From Streptomyces sp. NRRL S-37 (GTDB lineage: Bacteria; Actinomycetota; Actinomycetes; Streptomycetales; Streptomycetaceae), in contig NZ_JOIZ01000019.1 of the NCBI RefSeq assembly GCF_000721605.1, positions 378,770-442,769 on the forward strand: a DNA stretch of 64,000 nucleotides. Direction: 5' to 3'. Below the pieces are notes generated by a model. That model worked only from the letters and a program-made list of their open reading frames with translations. It did not search any database and was not told the origin of the DNA. Positions within the stretch are counted from its first letter, which is position 1. Every line of letters begins with the position of its first letter. This document shows, piece after piece, positions 55,742-64,000 of this stretch. Both the position numbers and the translations under genes were made by a program.

Positions 55742-58110
55742 CCCCTGCCGACGCCCACCCCGCGGACGCGCACCGGGCAGGACGGCTCGACCCCGCCGTC
55801 CTCGCCCTCCCGCTCGACGACGACCCGCGGACCCGACCACCGCACCGTGTAACGCTCGATCTCCGGCTCCTCCCATCCCTCGCCGGCATCCGGTACCACC
55901 AGCCCGCCCCCGGTCCGCCCCGGGGCCGGTGCCCACACCTCCAGCTCCGGACCACCGTCCTCCCCCAGTACCGGAAGAACGGCGCCTCCGCGCGCGAACA
56001 CCGGTATCCGCCCCAGCGGCGCGTCGACCCATACCCGGGCCGGCCCGTCGTACGCCCGGCCCGTCGCCGTGTCGTACCACCGCCCGCGCGGCAGCGGGAC
56101 CGCCCGCCGCTCCACACCCGGCGCGAGCACCGGCGCCACCAGCAGACAGTCACCGAGCAGAAAGGCGTCCTCGCAGTCGCGCAACGCGCGCTCCTCGGCC
56201 GCCGACCACCACAACGGCCGCACATACGGCGCTCCGGTACGCCGGGCCAGATGCGCCAGCGTCATGAAGTACGGCAGCAGCCGCCGGCGTTCGACGAGCG
56301 CCACGCGCGCGTGCTCGAGAACGTCCGCGCCGAACTCCCACGGCTCACCCCGGCCCGCCCGCGCACCAGCACGAGTGCGGAAGAACGGAAGATAGGCCCC
56401 CAACTGGAGCCCACGCAGATACAGCTCGGGCGACATCTCCCCGTCGAAGCCGCCGACGTCCGGGCCCGCGTGGGGAACACCGCACAGGCCCAGCCCCACC
56501 ACCATCGACAACGCCGCCCGCAGCCCGGGCCACCCCGCCATCACCCCACCCGACCACACCCCGCCGTGACGCTGCATACCGGCCCACCCGGAACGCGAGA
56601 GCACGAACGGCCGCTCGGAAGGCGCCCGCTCCCGCATTCCCTCGTACGCCGCCCGGGCCATGCACAGCCCGTACACGTTGTGCGCCTCACGATGGTCACC
56701 GCCGCGCCCGTCCAGCGCATGACGCGCCGACCGCGGCAGCGTCGGCTCACCGAAGGCCGCGAAGGACGTCGGCTCGTCCATGCTGTGCCAGACGCCGGCG
56801 AACCCCTGTGCCAGCCGCTCCGTGTACAAGCCGCCCCACCACGCACGCACGCGCGCGTGCGTGAAGTCCGGAAAGACCACCTCCCCGGCCCATCCGACCC
56901 CTTCCACGACCTCCCCGGAGGCGTCCCGCACAAACGCGTCCAGCTTCACCCCCTCGTCGTACACGGGGATGCCGGACACCGCGCCGACCGCCGGACCGAC
57001 GACCGACACCAGCCTGACCCCCTCGTGCCGCAGCTCGTCCGCGAGAACCGGCAGCTTGGGGAACCGCTCCTGGTCCACGGTGAACACCCGACGGGCATCG
57101 AAGTGCTCGGCACCGAGGTGCACGGCGTCGAGCGGCAGCCCGTGCTCCCGGTACCCCGCGACGATCCGCCGCACCTCCTCCTCGCCGCCGGAAGACCCCC
57201 GCACGTGATGGTGACCGAGCGCCCACGCGGGCGGCAGCGCCGGCGCGCCGGTGAGCGAAGCCCAGGCGAGCAGCACCCGCGCGGGAGCACCCACCATCGC
57301 CCAGCAGCGCAGCGGGCCACCACCCACGCGCAGCTCACTCGTCCCGGCCCGGTCGTGTCCCGAACCGGCACCTTCCTCGCCCTCCCGCAGCGTCACGGTG
57401 CCGTCCCACGCGTTGTCGTAGAACACCAGGTGCGTGCCCGCGTCGGCCACCACCATCTGCACCGGCATCGTGACGGACAGCGGATCGTCACCGGGGCCGA
57501 CGGCAGGAGCGGGCGCGGTGTTCCACAACCTGTACGTGCCGTCCCGCAGCCGGAGACCCGACGCACGCCCCCCGAGCCCGAAGAAACGCGCGTCGGCCGG
57601 CACCTCGGACCGCTGCATCCAGTGCGCGGCACCACCACCCACCGGCTCCCACCACCGCGGTGGCAGATCTCGCCGCAGCATCACACCCCCCGGGGTGAGC
57701 ACCTCCACCGCGCCGTGCCGCGAGACCCCCACCGTCACCCGCTCGGCCACCACCCGCCAGCCACCGTCCTTGTCCGGCTCCAGCGCGGCCCGCGGATCCG
57801 GATCGGGACAGCGGTCGGCCAGCGCGTACGACGGCTCCGGAGCAGCCCCGTCCCAGCCCCAGAAGACCGCCCCGTTCACCGCCACGAAGATCCGCAGCTC
57901 CGAGCGGTCGAACCTCACCAGCCCCCCACCGAGCCCCGGCTCCACCTCCCGCACGGTCCCGGGCACCCTCGCCCGCACCGGCTTCCGAGGCGGCAGCCCG
58001 GTGGCGTCGGCCCGCCGCCTGCGCCACGCTGCACGTACGGTACGCAACCCCTGAGCCGCCCCCAACGAACCGACAGATTTCACCGAACGCACCAGGTCAC
58101 GACCGTCCAT
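55732..58110 (-). CDS. Glycoside hydrolase family 31-like protein lacking both catalytic aspartates
   Basis: The 792-residue protein has the GH31 architecture: N-terminal beta-sandwich, (beta/alpha)8 barrel and C-terminal beta domains. Many family motifs are intact (ALPPAWALGHHHVRG, FVLSRSGWAGMQRHGG, GVPHAGPDVGGFDGEMSPEL). The nucleophile motif WxDMNEP reads WHSMDEP (Ser443), however, and the acid/base motif WSGDN reads WSGGV (Gly522). Either the enzyme is inactive or it has changed function. No signal peptide is evident. ATG 58110 is preferred because AGGG lies eight bases upstream; GTG 58119 is the alternative. It is divergent from aacS. Confidence 0.85.
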   Translation of the reverse strand: MDGRDLVRSVKSVGSLGAAQGLRTVRAAWRRRRADATGLPPRKPVRARVPGTVREVEPGLGGGLVRFDRSELRIFVAVNGAVFWGWDGAAPEPSYALADRCPDPDPRAALEPDKDGGWRVVAERVTVGVSRHGAVEVLTPGGVMLRRDLPPRWWEPVGGGAAHWMQRSEVPADARFFGLGGRASGLRLRDGTYRLWNTAPAPAVGPGDDPLSVTMPVQMVVADAGTHLVFYDNAWDGTVTLREGEEGAGSGHDRAGTSELRVGGGPLRCWAMVGAPARVLLAWASLTGAPALPPAWALGHHHVRGSSGGEEEVRRIVAGYREHGLPLDAVHLGAEHFDARRVFTVDQERFPKLPVLADELRHEGVRLVSVVGPAVGAVSGIPVYDEGVKLDAFVRDASGEVVEGVGWAGEVVFPDFTHARVRAWWGGLYTERLAQGFAGVWHSMDEPTSFAAFGEPTLPRSARHALDGRGGDHREAHNVYGLCMARAAYEGMRERAPSERPFVLSRSGWAGMQRHGGVWSGGVMAGWPGLRAALSMVVGLGLCGVPHAGPDVGGFDGEMSPELYLRGLQLGAYLPFFRTRAGARAGRGEPWEFGADVLEHARVALVERRRLLPYFMTLAHLARRTGAPYVRPLWWSAAEERALRDCEDAFLLGDCLLVAPVLAPGVERRAVPLPRGRWYDTATGRAYDGPARVWVDAPLGRIPVFARGGAVLPVLGEDGGPELEVWAPAPGRTGGGLVVPDAGEGWEEPEIERYTVRWSGPRVVVEREGEDGGVEPSCPVRVRGVGVGRGQM

Positions 58111-58323
58111 GCTGCTCACCCTGCCATTGACCGCGCCCCGCGTGCGTGTCGTTCAACTGCCGTTCACCCGTGATCGGACCACATCTTCACGACACAGAGT
58201 GTGTGGGGGGCGCCCTGGTGCGGAAGTCGATCACATGGCATCGTCCCTGTCAGCCGCGTCACGCGCACACCCCAGCCCGTGCGCGGAGGACGCACACGAC
58301 GCGCACAGTCCGGGAGCCGCCCC

Positions 58324-60300
58324 ATGTCGACCGTGAACCCCCAGCCGCTCTGGCAGCCGAGCCGGGACCAGATCGCCCAGGCACGGATCACCACGTTCCA
58401 GGCATGGGCCGCCGAACACCACGGCGCCCCCGCCGAGGGCGGCTACGCGGCGCTCCACCGTTGGTCCGTGGACGAGCTGGACACCTTCTGGAAAGCGGTC
58501 ACGGAGTGGTTCGACGTCCGCTTCTCGACTCCCTGTGCGCGCGTGCTGGGCGACCGCTCGATGCCCGGCGCCCAGTGGTTCCCCGGAGCCACGCTGAACT
58601 ACGCCGAACACGCGCTGCGCGCCACCACCTCCCGCGCGGACGAAGCCGCGCTCCTGTACGTCGACGAAACCCATGATCCCCGCCCCGTCACCTGGGCCGG
58701 GCTGCGCCGCCAGGTCGGCTCCCTGGCGGCCGAGCTGCGCTCCCTCGGTGTACGCCCCGGAGACCGCGTCAGCGGTTACCTCCCGAACATCCCGCAGGCC
58801 GTCGTCGCCCTCCTCGCCACGGCGGCCGTGGGCGGCGTGTGGACCTCCTGCGCACCCGACTTCGGCGCCCGCAGCGTCCTCGACCGCTTCCAGCAGGTCG
58901 AACCCGTCGTCCTGTTCACCGTCGACGGCTACCGCTACGGCGGCAAGGAACACGACCGCCGCGACGTCGTCGCCGAACTCCGCCGCGAACTGCCCACCCT
59001 GCGCGCCGTCGTACACATCCCCCTGCTCGGCACCGAGGCCCCCGACGGGGCCCTGGACTGGTCCGCCCTCACCGCCGCGGACACCGAACCGGTCTTCGAG
59101 CAGGTGCCCTTCGACCACCCGCTGTGGGTGCTCTACTCCTCCGGCACCACCGGACTGCCCAAGGCGATCGTCCAGTCCCAGGGCGGCATCCTCGTCGAAC
59201 ACCTCAAGCAGCTCGGACTCCACTGCGACCTGGGCCCCGAGGACCGCTTCTTCTGGTACACCTCCACCGGCTGGATGATGTGGAACTTCCTCGTCTCCGG
59301 CCTCCTGACCGGAACGACGATCGTCCTGTACGACGGCAGCCCCGGCCACCCGGACACAGGCGCCCAGTGGCGCATCGCCGAACGCACCGGCGCCACCCTC
59401 TACGGCACCTCCGCCGCCTACGTCATGGCCTGCCGCAAGGCCGGCGTGCACCCCTCGCGCGACTTCGACCTCTCCGCGGTGAAGTGCGTCGCGACCACAG
59501 GCTCCCCCCTGCCCCCCGACGGCTTCCGCTGGCTGCACGACGAGTTCGCCGAGAACGGGGCCGACCTGTGGATCGCCTCCGTCAGCGGCGGCACGGACGT
59601 CTGCTCCTGCTTCGCCGGAGCCGTACCGACCCTTCCCGTCCACATCGGCGAGCTCCAGGCCCCCGGCCTGGGCACGGACCTGCAGTCCTGGGACCCCAGC
59701 GGCAAACCCCTGACCGACGAGGTCGGCGAACTCGTGGTCACCAACCCGATGCCCTCCATGCCGATCCACTTCTGGAACGACCCCGACGGCACCCGCTACC
59801 ACGACAGCTACTTCGACACCTACCCCGGCGTCTGGCGGCACGGCGACTGGATCACCATCACCTCGCGCGGCTCCGTCGTCATCCACGGCCGTTCCGACTC
59901 CACACTCAACCGTCAAGGCGTCCGCATGGGCTCCGCCGACATCTACGAAGCCGTGGAACGCCTCCCCGAGATCAGGGAGTCCCTCGTCATCGGCGTCGAG
60001 CAGCCCGACGGCGGCTACTGGATGCCCCTGTTCGTCCACCTGGCACCCGGAGCCACCCTCGACGACGACCTGCACGGCCGCATCAAGCAGGCCATCCGCG
60101 AGCAACTGTCACCGCGTCACGTCCCCGACGAGATCATCGAGGTACCCGGCGTCCCGCACACCCTCACCGGCAAACGCATCGAGGTCCCGGTCAAGCGGCT
60201 CCTCCAGGGCACCCCGCTGGAAAAGGCGGTCAACCCGGGCTCCATCGACAACCTCGGCCTGCTCGCCTTCTACGAGGAACTCGCCCGCAAGCGCGCCTGA
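58324..60300 (+). CDS. aacS: Acetoacetyl-CoA synthetase
   Basis: This 658-residue ANL-superfamily enzyme activates acetoacetate with ATP and CoA. Motifs are YSSGTTGLPKAIVQSQGG (P-loop), YTSTGWMMWNFLVSGLL (acetoacetyl-CoA synthetase type), DWITITSRG, and the C-terminal PHTLTGKRIEVPVKRLL. The catalytic lysine in the last motif is the acetylation site in Streptomyces lividans AacS (established work by Tucker and Escalante-Semerena, as I recall). ATG 58324 is chosen; the longer frame from 58201 runs into the divergent promoter region. The gene stands alone. Confidence 0.93.
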   Translation: MSTVNPQPLWQPSRDQIAQARITTFQAWAAEHHGAPAEGGYAALHRWSVDELDTFWKAVTEWFDVRFSTPCARVLGDRSMPGAQWFPGATLNYAEHALRATTSRADEAALLYVDETHDPRPVTWAGLRRQVGSLAAELRSLGVRPGDRVSGYLPNIPQAVVALLATAAVGGVWTSCAPDFGARSVLDRFQQVEPVVLFTVDGYRYGGKEHDRRDVVAELRRELPTLRAVVHIPLLGTEAPDGALDWSALTAADTEPVFEQVPFDHPLWVLYSSGTTGLPKAIVQSQGGILVEHLKQLGLHCDLGPEDRFFWYTSTGWMMWNFLVSGLLTGTTIVLYDGSPGHPDTGAQWRIAERTGATLYGTSAAYVMACRKAGVHPSRDFDLSAVKCVATTGSPLPPDGFRWLHDEFAENGADLWIASVSGGTDVCSCFAGAVPTLPVHIGELQAPGLGTDLQSWDPSGKPLTDEVGELVVTNPMPSMPIHFWNDPDGTRYHDSYFDTYPGVWRHGDWITITSRGSVVIHGRSDSTLNRQGVRMGSADIYEAVERLPEIRESLVIGVEQPDGGYWMPLFVHLAPGATLDDDLHGRIKQAIREQLSPRHVPDEIIEVPGVPHTLTGKRIEVPVKRLLQGTPLEKAVNPGSIDNLGLLAFYEELARKRA

Positions 60301-60398
60301 CGGTCCCGGAAACAAGGCCGGCTCCCCCTCTGCACACGCGTTGTCAGTGCCGACGATTACTGTGAGTGAGCATTGATCGACTGTGCACAGGGGGAGAC

Positions 60399-61286
60399 AT
60401 GGCCTACACCGACCACCGAACCTTGCGACGCGCCCTGCGCCGCGAAGTCGCGGGCACCATCGGCCTGCTGGCCGACGAGCACGACTTCCGCGCCATGCGG
60501 GGCTACGACAGCTTCGTCTTCGACGACCACACCACCTACCTCAAACACATGGAAGCCCTCCTCAGGACGCGCGCGCTACAGGGCAGCCACACCACAGTGG
60601 CCCTCTTCGACCCCGAGGACTACGCCGAGTACTGCGCGCAGACGGGCCTCGACCCCGACAGCCACGTCAGCCGCACACGGTTCACGGCCGCACTCGCGTC
60701 CACCGGCCCCACGGTCCCCTACGACGGCCGCCCGCTGGCCGAGCTCCTGCTCACCCTCGTCGACGAGGCCGTACGCCACGCCACCTGGGAGTACGCGACC
60801 ACGCTCCTCGCTCGTCTCGGCACCTGCGCCTCGTGCGGCGAGGACCTGGGCCGCGCCGCCTTCATCCGCGCCTCGCACCTCCTCGTCCGCATCCTCGACA
60901 CGGCCCCACCCGGCGAGCGGCATCTCGTGTGCAGCGTCTCCGGACCACCCGAAACGCTCGTCTCCGTCCTGCACGCCGACGACATCGCCGACCACATGGA
61001 ACTCGACGAGTCCGAAGCCCTCGAATTCACCACCGTCCTGGCCGTCGGCCTCGCCACCGGGAACCCCGGCGGACTGGTCATGCGGATCAGCGAACCCGGC
61101 AGGCCCGACCGCGTCCACGGCTGGCGACTGCGCGCCTACGGCCTCGAACCCCTCACCGCCGGCGAGGTCTTCGACGCCTACTGCACCGACGCCGAGTCCG
61201 GAGACCTCATCTCCCCGGAGTCCAACGTCGACTACTGCGCACCGCCCGACCTCGGCGAGGGACCGGGCCAAGCCCACCGCCACTGA
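60399..61286 (+). CDS. Conserved hypothetical protein
   Basis: The 295-residue protein has no family I can name. It starts at ATG 60399 after GGGGAG. The N-terminal half is helical (HRTLRRALRREVAGTIGLLA and FRAMRGYDSFVFDDHTTYL). The middle carries CASCGEDLGRAAFIRASHLL with two cysteines. The C-terminal half looks alpha/beta (VCSVSGPPETLVSVLHADDI). It is cytoplasmic by composition. It converges on ptsI, separated by a strong terminator. Confidence 0.78.
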   Translation: MAYTDHRTLRRALRREVAGTIGLLADEHDFRAMRGYDSFVFDDHTTYLKHMEALLRTRALQGSHTTVALFDPEDYAEYCAQTGLDPDSHVSRTRFTAALASTGPTVPYDGRPLAELLLTLVDEAVRHATWEYATTLLARLGTCASCGEDLGRAAFIRASHLLVRILDTAPPGERHLVCSVSGPPETLVSVLHADDIADHMELDESEALEFTTVLAVGLATGNPGGLVMRISEPGRPDRVHGWRLRAYGLEPLTAGEVFDAYCTDAESGDLISPESNVDYCAPPDLGEGPGQAHRH

Positions 61287-61296
61287 ACCGGAAACA

Positions 61297-61336
61297 CCCG
61301 AGGGGTGCCCCACCTCCAGGTGGGGCACCCCTCGGG
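61297..61336. terminator. Bidirectional terminator between the hypothetical gene and ptsI
   Basis: CCCGAGGGGTGCCCCACCT (61297-61315) pairs with its exact complement (61318-61336) around a two-base loop, between convergent stops. Confidence 0.85.
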
Positions 61337-61365
61337 GACACCCATCGCCGACCGGCCCGGCCCGG

Positions 61366-63036
61366 CTACTCGCCCGACAGCACCGCCTGAGCGGCGGCAC
61401 GGGCATCCGCGGCACTGTCCGCCGCCCGGGCCGCCGCCGCGGCCCGCTCACACTGCGCCAGCGTGAACTTCGCCAGCGACGCCCTTACGTACGGAATGGA
61501 CGCGGCCCCCATGGAGAGAGAGGTGACCCCCAGACCGGTCAGCACACACGCGAGCAGCGGGTCGGAAGCGGCCTCACCGCAGACACCACAGCTCTTGCCT
61601 TCGGCCTTCGCCGCCTCGGCGGACAGCGCCACCAGATCGAGCAGCGCGGGCTGCCACGGATCCTGCAGCCGGGAGACCGCACCCACCTGACGGTCCGCGG
61701 CGAACGTGTACTGCGCGAGGTCGTTCGTGCCCAGCGACAGGAACTCCACCTCCTGCAGCACCGAGCGCGCCCGCAGCGCGGCCGACGGAATCTCGACCAT
61801 CGCGCCGAACTTCGCCCGCAGCCCCGCCTCCCGGCAGGCGTCCGCGAAAGCCTTGGCATCGGCCCGGTCCGCCACCATCGGGGCCATGACCTCGAGGTGG
61901 ACGGGCAGCCCCTCGGCGGCCTTGGCCAGCGCCGTCAGCTGCGTACGCAGCACTTCGGGGTGGTCGAGCAGCGTCCGCAGACCACGCACGCCCAGCGCCG
62001 GGTTCGGCTCGTCCGCCGGAGTCAGGAAGCCCAGCGGCTTGTCGGCGCCCGCGTCCAGCACCCGCACCACGACACGGCCCTCGGGGAACGCCTCGAGCAC
62101 CTGACGGTAGGCCGCGGTCTGCCTCTCCTCGGAAGGAGCCTTCTTGTCGTCGTCCAGGAACAGGAACTCGGTACGGAAGAGACCGACGCCCTCGGCGCCC
62201 GCCTCGACGGCGGCCGGTACATCCGCAGGGCCACCGATGTTGGCCAGCAGCGGCACCTTGTGACCGTCGGCGGTCGCACCGGGCCCGGTCGACGCCGTCA
62301 GCGCCGCCTTGCGCTCGGCCGCCGCCGCCTCGAGCCGTGCCTTCTTCTCGTCGCTCGGGTTCACGAAGATCTCGCCGGTGCTGCCGTCGACCGCTATCAG
62401 CGTGCCCTCGGAGAGTTCACCGGCACCCGGCAGGGCGACCACGGCCGGGACACCGAGAGCGCGGGCCAGGATCGCGCTGTGGCTGGTCGGGCCGCCCTCT
62501 TCGGTCACGAAGCCGAGCACCAGCGTCGGGTCGAGCAGCGCCGTGTCCGCCGGCGCGAGATCACGAGCCACGAGGACGTACGGCTCGTCGCTGTCCGGCA
62601 CACCCGGCATCGGCACCCCGAGCAGCCGCGCGACGATACGGTTCCGCACGTCGTCGAGGTCGGCCACGCGGCCCGCCAGATACTCACCGGCATTCGCGAG
62701 CAGTTCGCGGTACGCGGCGAACGCGTCGTACACCGCACGCTCAGCGGTACTGCCGACGGCGATGCGCCGTTCCACGTCGGCCATCAGCTCGGGGTCCTGA
62801 GCCATCATGGCCTGCGCCTCGAGAACCGCCTGGGCCTCGCCCCCGGCGAGATTGCCGCGCGCCGTCAGATCGGCCGCGACCGCCTCCACACCCTTGCGGG
62901 CGCGCCCTTGCTCGCGCTCCGCCTCCTCCGCCGGGATCTGCTTGGCCGGCGGCTCGAGCACTGCCGTACCCATGTGCCGTACCTCGCCGATCGCCACACC
63001 GTGGCTGACACCGACGCCTCGCAACGTTGTCTCCAT
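61366..63036 (-). CDS. ptsI: PTS enzyme I (phosphoenolpyruvate-protein phosphotransferase)
   Basis: This 556-residue enzyme starts the phosphotransferase relay by taking phosphate from PEP. The phosphorylated histidine is His186 in GGPTSHSAILARALG. The PEP-binding barrel is seen in GLFRTEFLFLDDDK, EFLSLGTNDLAQYTFAADR and CGEAASDP. ATG 63036 is chosen because the family sequence begins METTLRGVGVSHG there and GGAG lies nine bases upstream. It lies 77 bases downstream of crr on the same strand. HPr (ptsH) is not in the window. Confidence 0.96.
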   Translation of the reverse strand: METTLRGVGVSHGVAIGEVRHMGTAVLEPPAKQIPAEEAEREQGRARKGVEAVAADLTARGNLAGGEAQAVLEAQAMMAQDPELMADVERRIAVGSTAERAVYDAFAAYRELLANAGEYLAGRVADLDDVRNRIVARLLGVPMPGVPDSDEPYVLVARDLAPADTALLDPTLVLGFVTEEGGPTSHSAILARALGVPAVVALPGAGELSEGTLIAVDGSTGEIFVNPSDEKKARLEAAAAERKAALTASTGPGATADGHKVPLLANIGGPADVPAAVEAGAEGVGLFRTEFLFLDDDKKAPSEERQTAAYRQVLEAFPEGRVVVRVLDAGADKPLGFLTPADEPNPALGVRGLRTLLDHPEVLRTQLTALAKAAEGLPVHLEVMAPMVADRADAKAFADACREAGLRAKFGAMVEIPSAALRARSVLQEVEFLSLGTNDLAQYTFAADRQVGAVSRLQDPWQPALLDLVALSAEAAKAEGKSCGVCGEAASDPLLACVLTGLGVTSLSMGAASIPYVRASLAKFTLAQCERAAAAARAADSAADARAAAQAVLSGE

Positions 63037-63113
63037 CTCACCCGTCTCCGGTAGAGCGGCGGGCTCCGCCGCCGCGTTGGTTGTCCTGGTGGCCGTCACG
63101 GGACGGCGCCGCG

Positions 63114-63563
63114 TCACTTCCAGAGGAAGAGGGTGTCGCCGGCCTTCACATCACCGTCGTCACGAAGCTCGGAGAGAGCGTCCGCCGTGGCCTCCAGGGC
63201 AACGACCGGGCACACCGGGGACTTGCCGGCGGCTTCGACGGCGGCCGGGTTCCAGCGCACGATGCTCTGCCCGCGCGTCACGGTGTCGCCCTTGTTGACG
63301 AGCAGCTCGAAACCCTCGCCGTTGAGCTGCACGGTGTCGATGCCGAGGTGGGTGAGCACACCGTGTCCGTTCTCGTCGACGACGACGAACGCGTGCGGGT
63401 GCAGGGAGACGATCACGCCGTCGACCGGAGAGACGGCCTCGGAGGGCTCCCGAGCGGGGTCGATCGCCGTACCCGGGCCGACCATGGCCCCGGAGAAAAC
63501 CGGGTCGGGCACGGACGCCAGTCCGATGGCCCGTCCTGCGAGCGGGGACGTCACGGTGGTCAT
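63114..63563 (-). CDS. crr: PTS glucose-type enzyme IIA (Crr)
   Basis: The 149-residue IIA-Glc family protein begins MTTVTSPLAGRAIGLASVPD. The active-site histidine is in THLGIDTVQLNGEGFELLV (His72), and GVIVSLHPHAFVVVDENGHG is the conserved preceding strand. ATG 63563 has GGGAGG upstream, so the 15-codon extension to 63608 is rejected. In S. coelicolor Crr and PtsI serve N-acetylglucosamine uptake. Dre-like sites lie about 120-145 bases upstream. Confidence 0.95.
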   Translation of the reverse strand: MTTVTSPLAGRAIGLASVPDPVFSGAMVGPGTAIDPAREPSEAVSPVDGVIVSLHPHAFVVVDENGHGVLTHLGIDTVQLNGEGFELLVNKGDTVTRGQSIVRWNPAAVEAAGKSPVCPVVALEATADALSELRDDGDVKAGDTLFLWK

Positions 63564-63680
63564 GGGGAGCCTCCCAGGCGTGGAGATCTGTACGTACGCC
63601 GCCGTCACTGCCTGCCTCCGGCGCGCTGTTCAGCAGCGTATGTCATAGGACGTACCGGTTCCGGGGGACAGGTACGGATC

Positions 63681-63709
63681 AGTGGTCTAGACGAGAGGTC
63701 TAGACCACA
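63681..63709. promoter_or_regulatory. Two overlapping DasR-type operators (dre)
   Basis: AGTGGTCTAGACGAGA (63681-63696) and AGAGGTCTAGACCACA (63694-63709) each carry the GGTCTAGAC core of the dre consensus TGGTCTAGACCA. Together they form a larger palindrome around GAGA. They lie upstream of crr and also 14 bases before an rrn -35 element. Confidence 0.8.
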
Positions 63710-64000
63710 CACCTTAATCGATTTGCACGTGGTCCGCGACCCCGTGTAGAGTCGTACTCCTGCTCGGGGATGAGCGGCGCGAACAGACGCCCCTGACTCG
63801 ACAGCAATCCAACTCGTCAGATCCTAACTTTGGATCATCTTCTGCGTGTCCGCAGAACGGTGGTCAGGGGGCCGGAAAAACACTGGTAGAGTTGGAAACA
63901 ACGAAGGGAAGCGCCCGGAGGAAAGCCCGCGAGGGTGAGTACGAAGGAAGCGTCCGTTCCTTGAGAACTCAACAGCGTGCCAAAAGTCAACGCCAGATAT
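63710..64000 (+). promoter_or_regulatory. rrn: rRNA operon promoter and leader region (16S gene outside window)
   Basis: Two promoters point rightwards: TTGCAC (63723-63728) to TAGAGT (63747-63752), spacer 18; and TCAGGG (63864-63869) to TAGAGT (63887-63892), spacer 17. A perfect TCTGCG-TGTC-CGCAGA hairpin lies at 63841-63856. The end of the window, CCTTGAGAACTCAACAGCGT and CAAAAGTCAACGCCAGATAT, is the typical Streptomyces leader before 16S rRNA, with antitermination-type sequence. The 16S gene should begin just past 64000. Confidence 0.85.

Noticed and set aside
60373..63054. Very long plus-strand open frame of 893 codons opposite ptsI
   Set aside because: It is the complement-frame shadow of ptsI and of the hypothetical gene. 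Its protein is Arg/Pro/Ser rich with no family motif and no ribosome site.

Overview
The window is a very GC-rich, high-GC3 stretch that I read as a Streptomyces chromosome. The support is RbpA behind a SigR-type promoter, an Fxs A/polyprenol-phosphate mannose synthase pair, a conservon (cvnA-B-C-D), a crr-ptsI pair with DasR-type operators, and an rrn leader at the right edge. The gene order matches what I remember of the S. coelicolor region around SCO1390-SCO1440; I could not check that by search. Almost all of it looks like conserved core chromosome. I see no phage, insertion sequence, CRISPR array or tRNA.

Layout, left to right. 1-16.2 kb: the end of hisG, a PH-domain protein, two CNNM/CBS (CorC-like) proteins, a SpoVK-like AAA ATPase and a P-loop kinase (both minus), a C39-like secreted peptidase, TetR + acyl-CoA dehydrogenase, an Lrp regulator, an amidohydrolase, ppm1 and fxsA. 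16.3-24.3 kb: rbpA, an MFS carrier, a glycerophosphodiesterase coupled to a YczE membrane protein, the divergent MocR regulator (YczR type), an FtsK-like protein with a degenerate P-loop, and small proteins. 24.5-29.3 kb: a possible 19-residue leader peptide, a HEAT-repeat protein, and a tightly overlapping GT4-GT4-SGNH operon. 29.4-34.7 kb: a 5-oxoproline catabolic operon (MFS, UPF0317/DUF1445, pxpA, pxpB, pxpC) facing a GntR repressor, with a perfect palindrome between its -35 and -10. 34.8-42 kb: a three-gene MukF/MukE/MukB-like (Wadjet/Mks-like) SMC module with no nuclease gene beside it. 43.9-52 kb: a conservon interrupted by a fused 5-oxoprolinase gene. 52.4-61.3 kb: DUF1540, a secreted propeller, a VanX-like dipeptidase, a NUDIX hydrolase, a GH31 protein lacking both catalytic aspartates, acetoacetyl-CoA synthetase, and a hypothetical protein. 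61.4-64 kb: ptsI and crr (minus), then the promoters and leader of an rRNA operon.

How the parts work together. Crr and PtsI are the general PTS components, and paired dre-like sites tie them to N-acetylglucosamine sensing. Two separate loci deal with 5-oxoproline: PxpABC with its UPF0317 partner, and the fused ATP-dependent oxoprolinase inside the conservon. RbpA, the rrn operon and crr-ptsI are growth-linked housekeeping functions. The SMC module is the best candidate for an under-described system. Dispersed palindromic repeats have extended or altered the coding ends of at least two genes (hisG and the second CBS protein).
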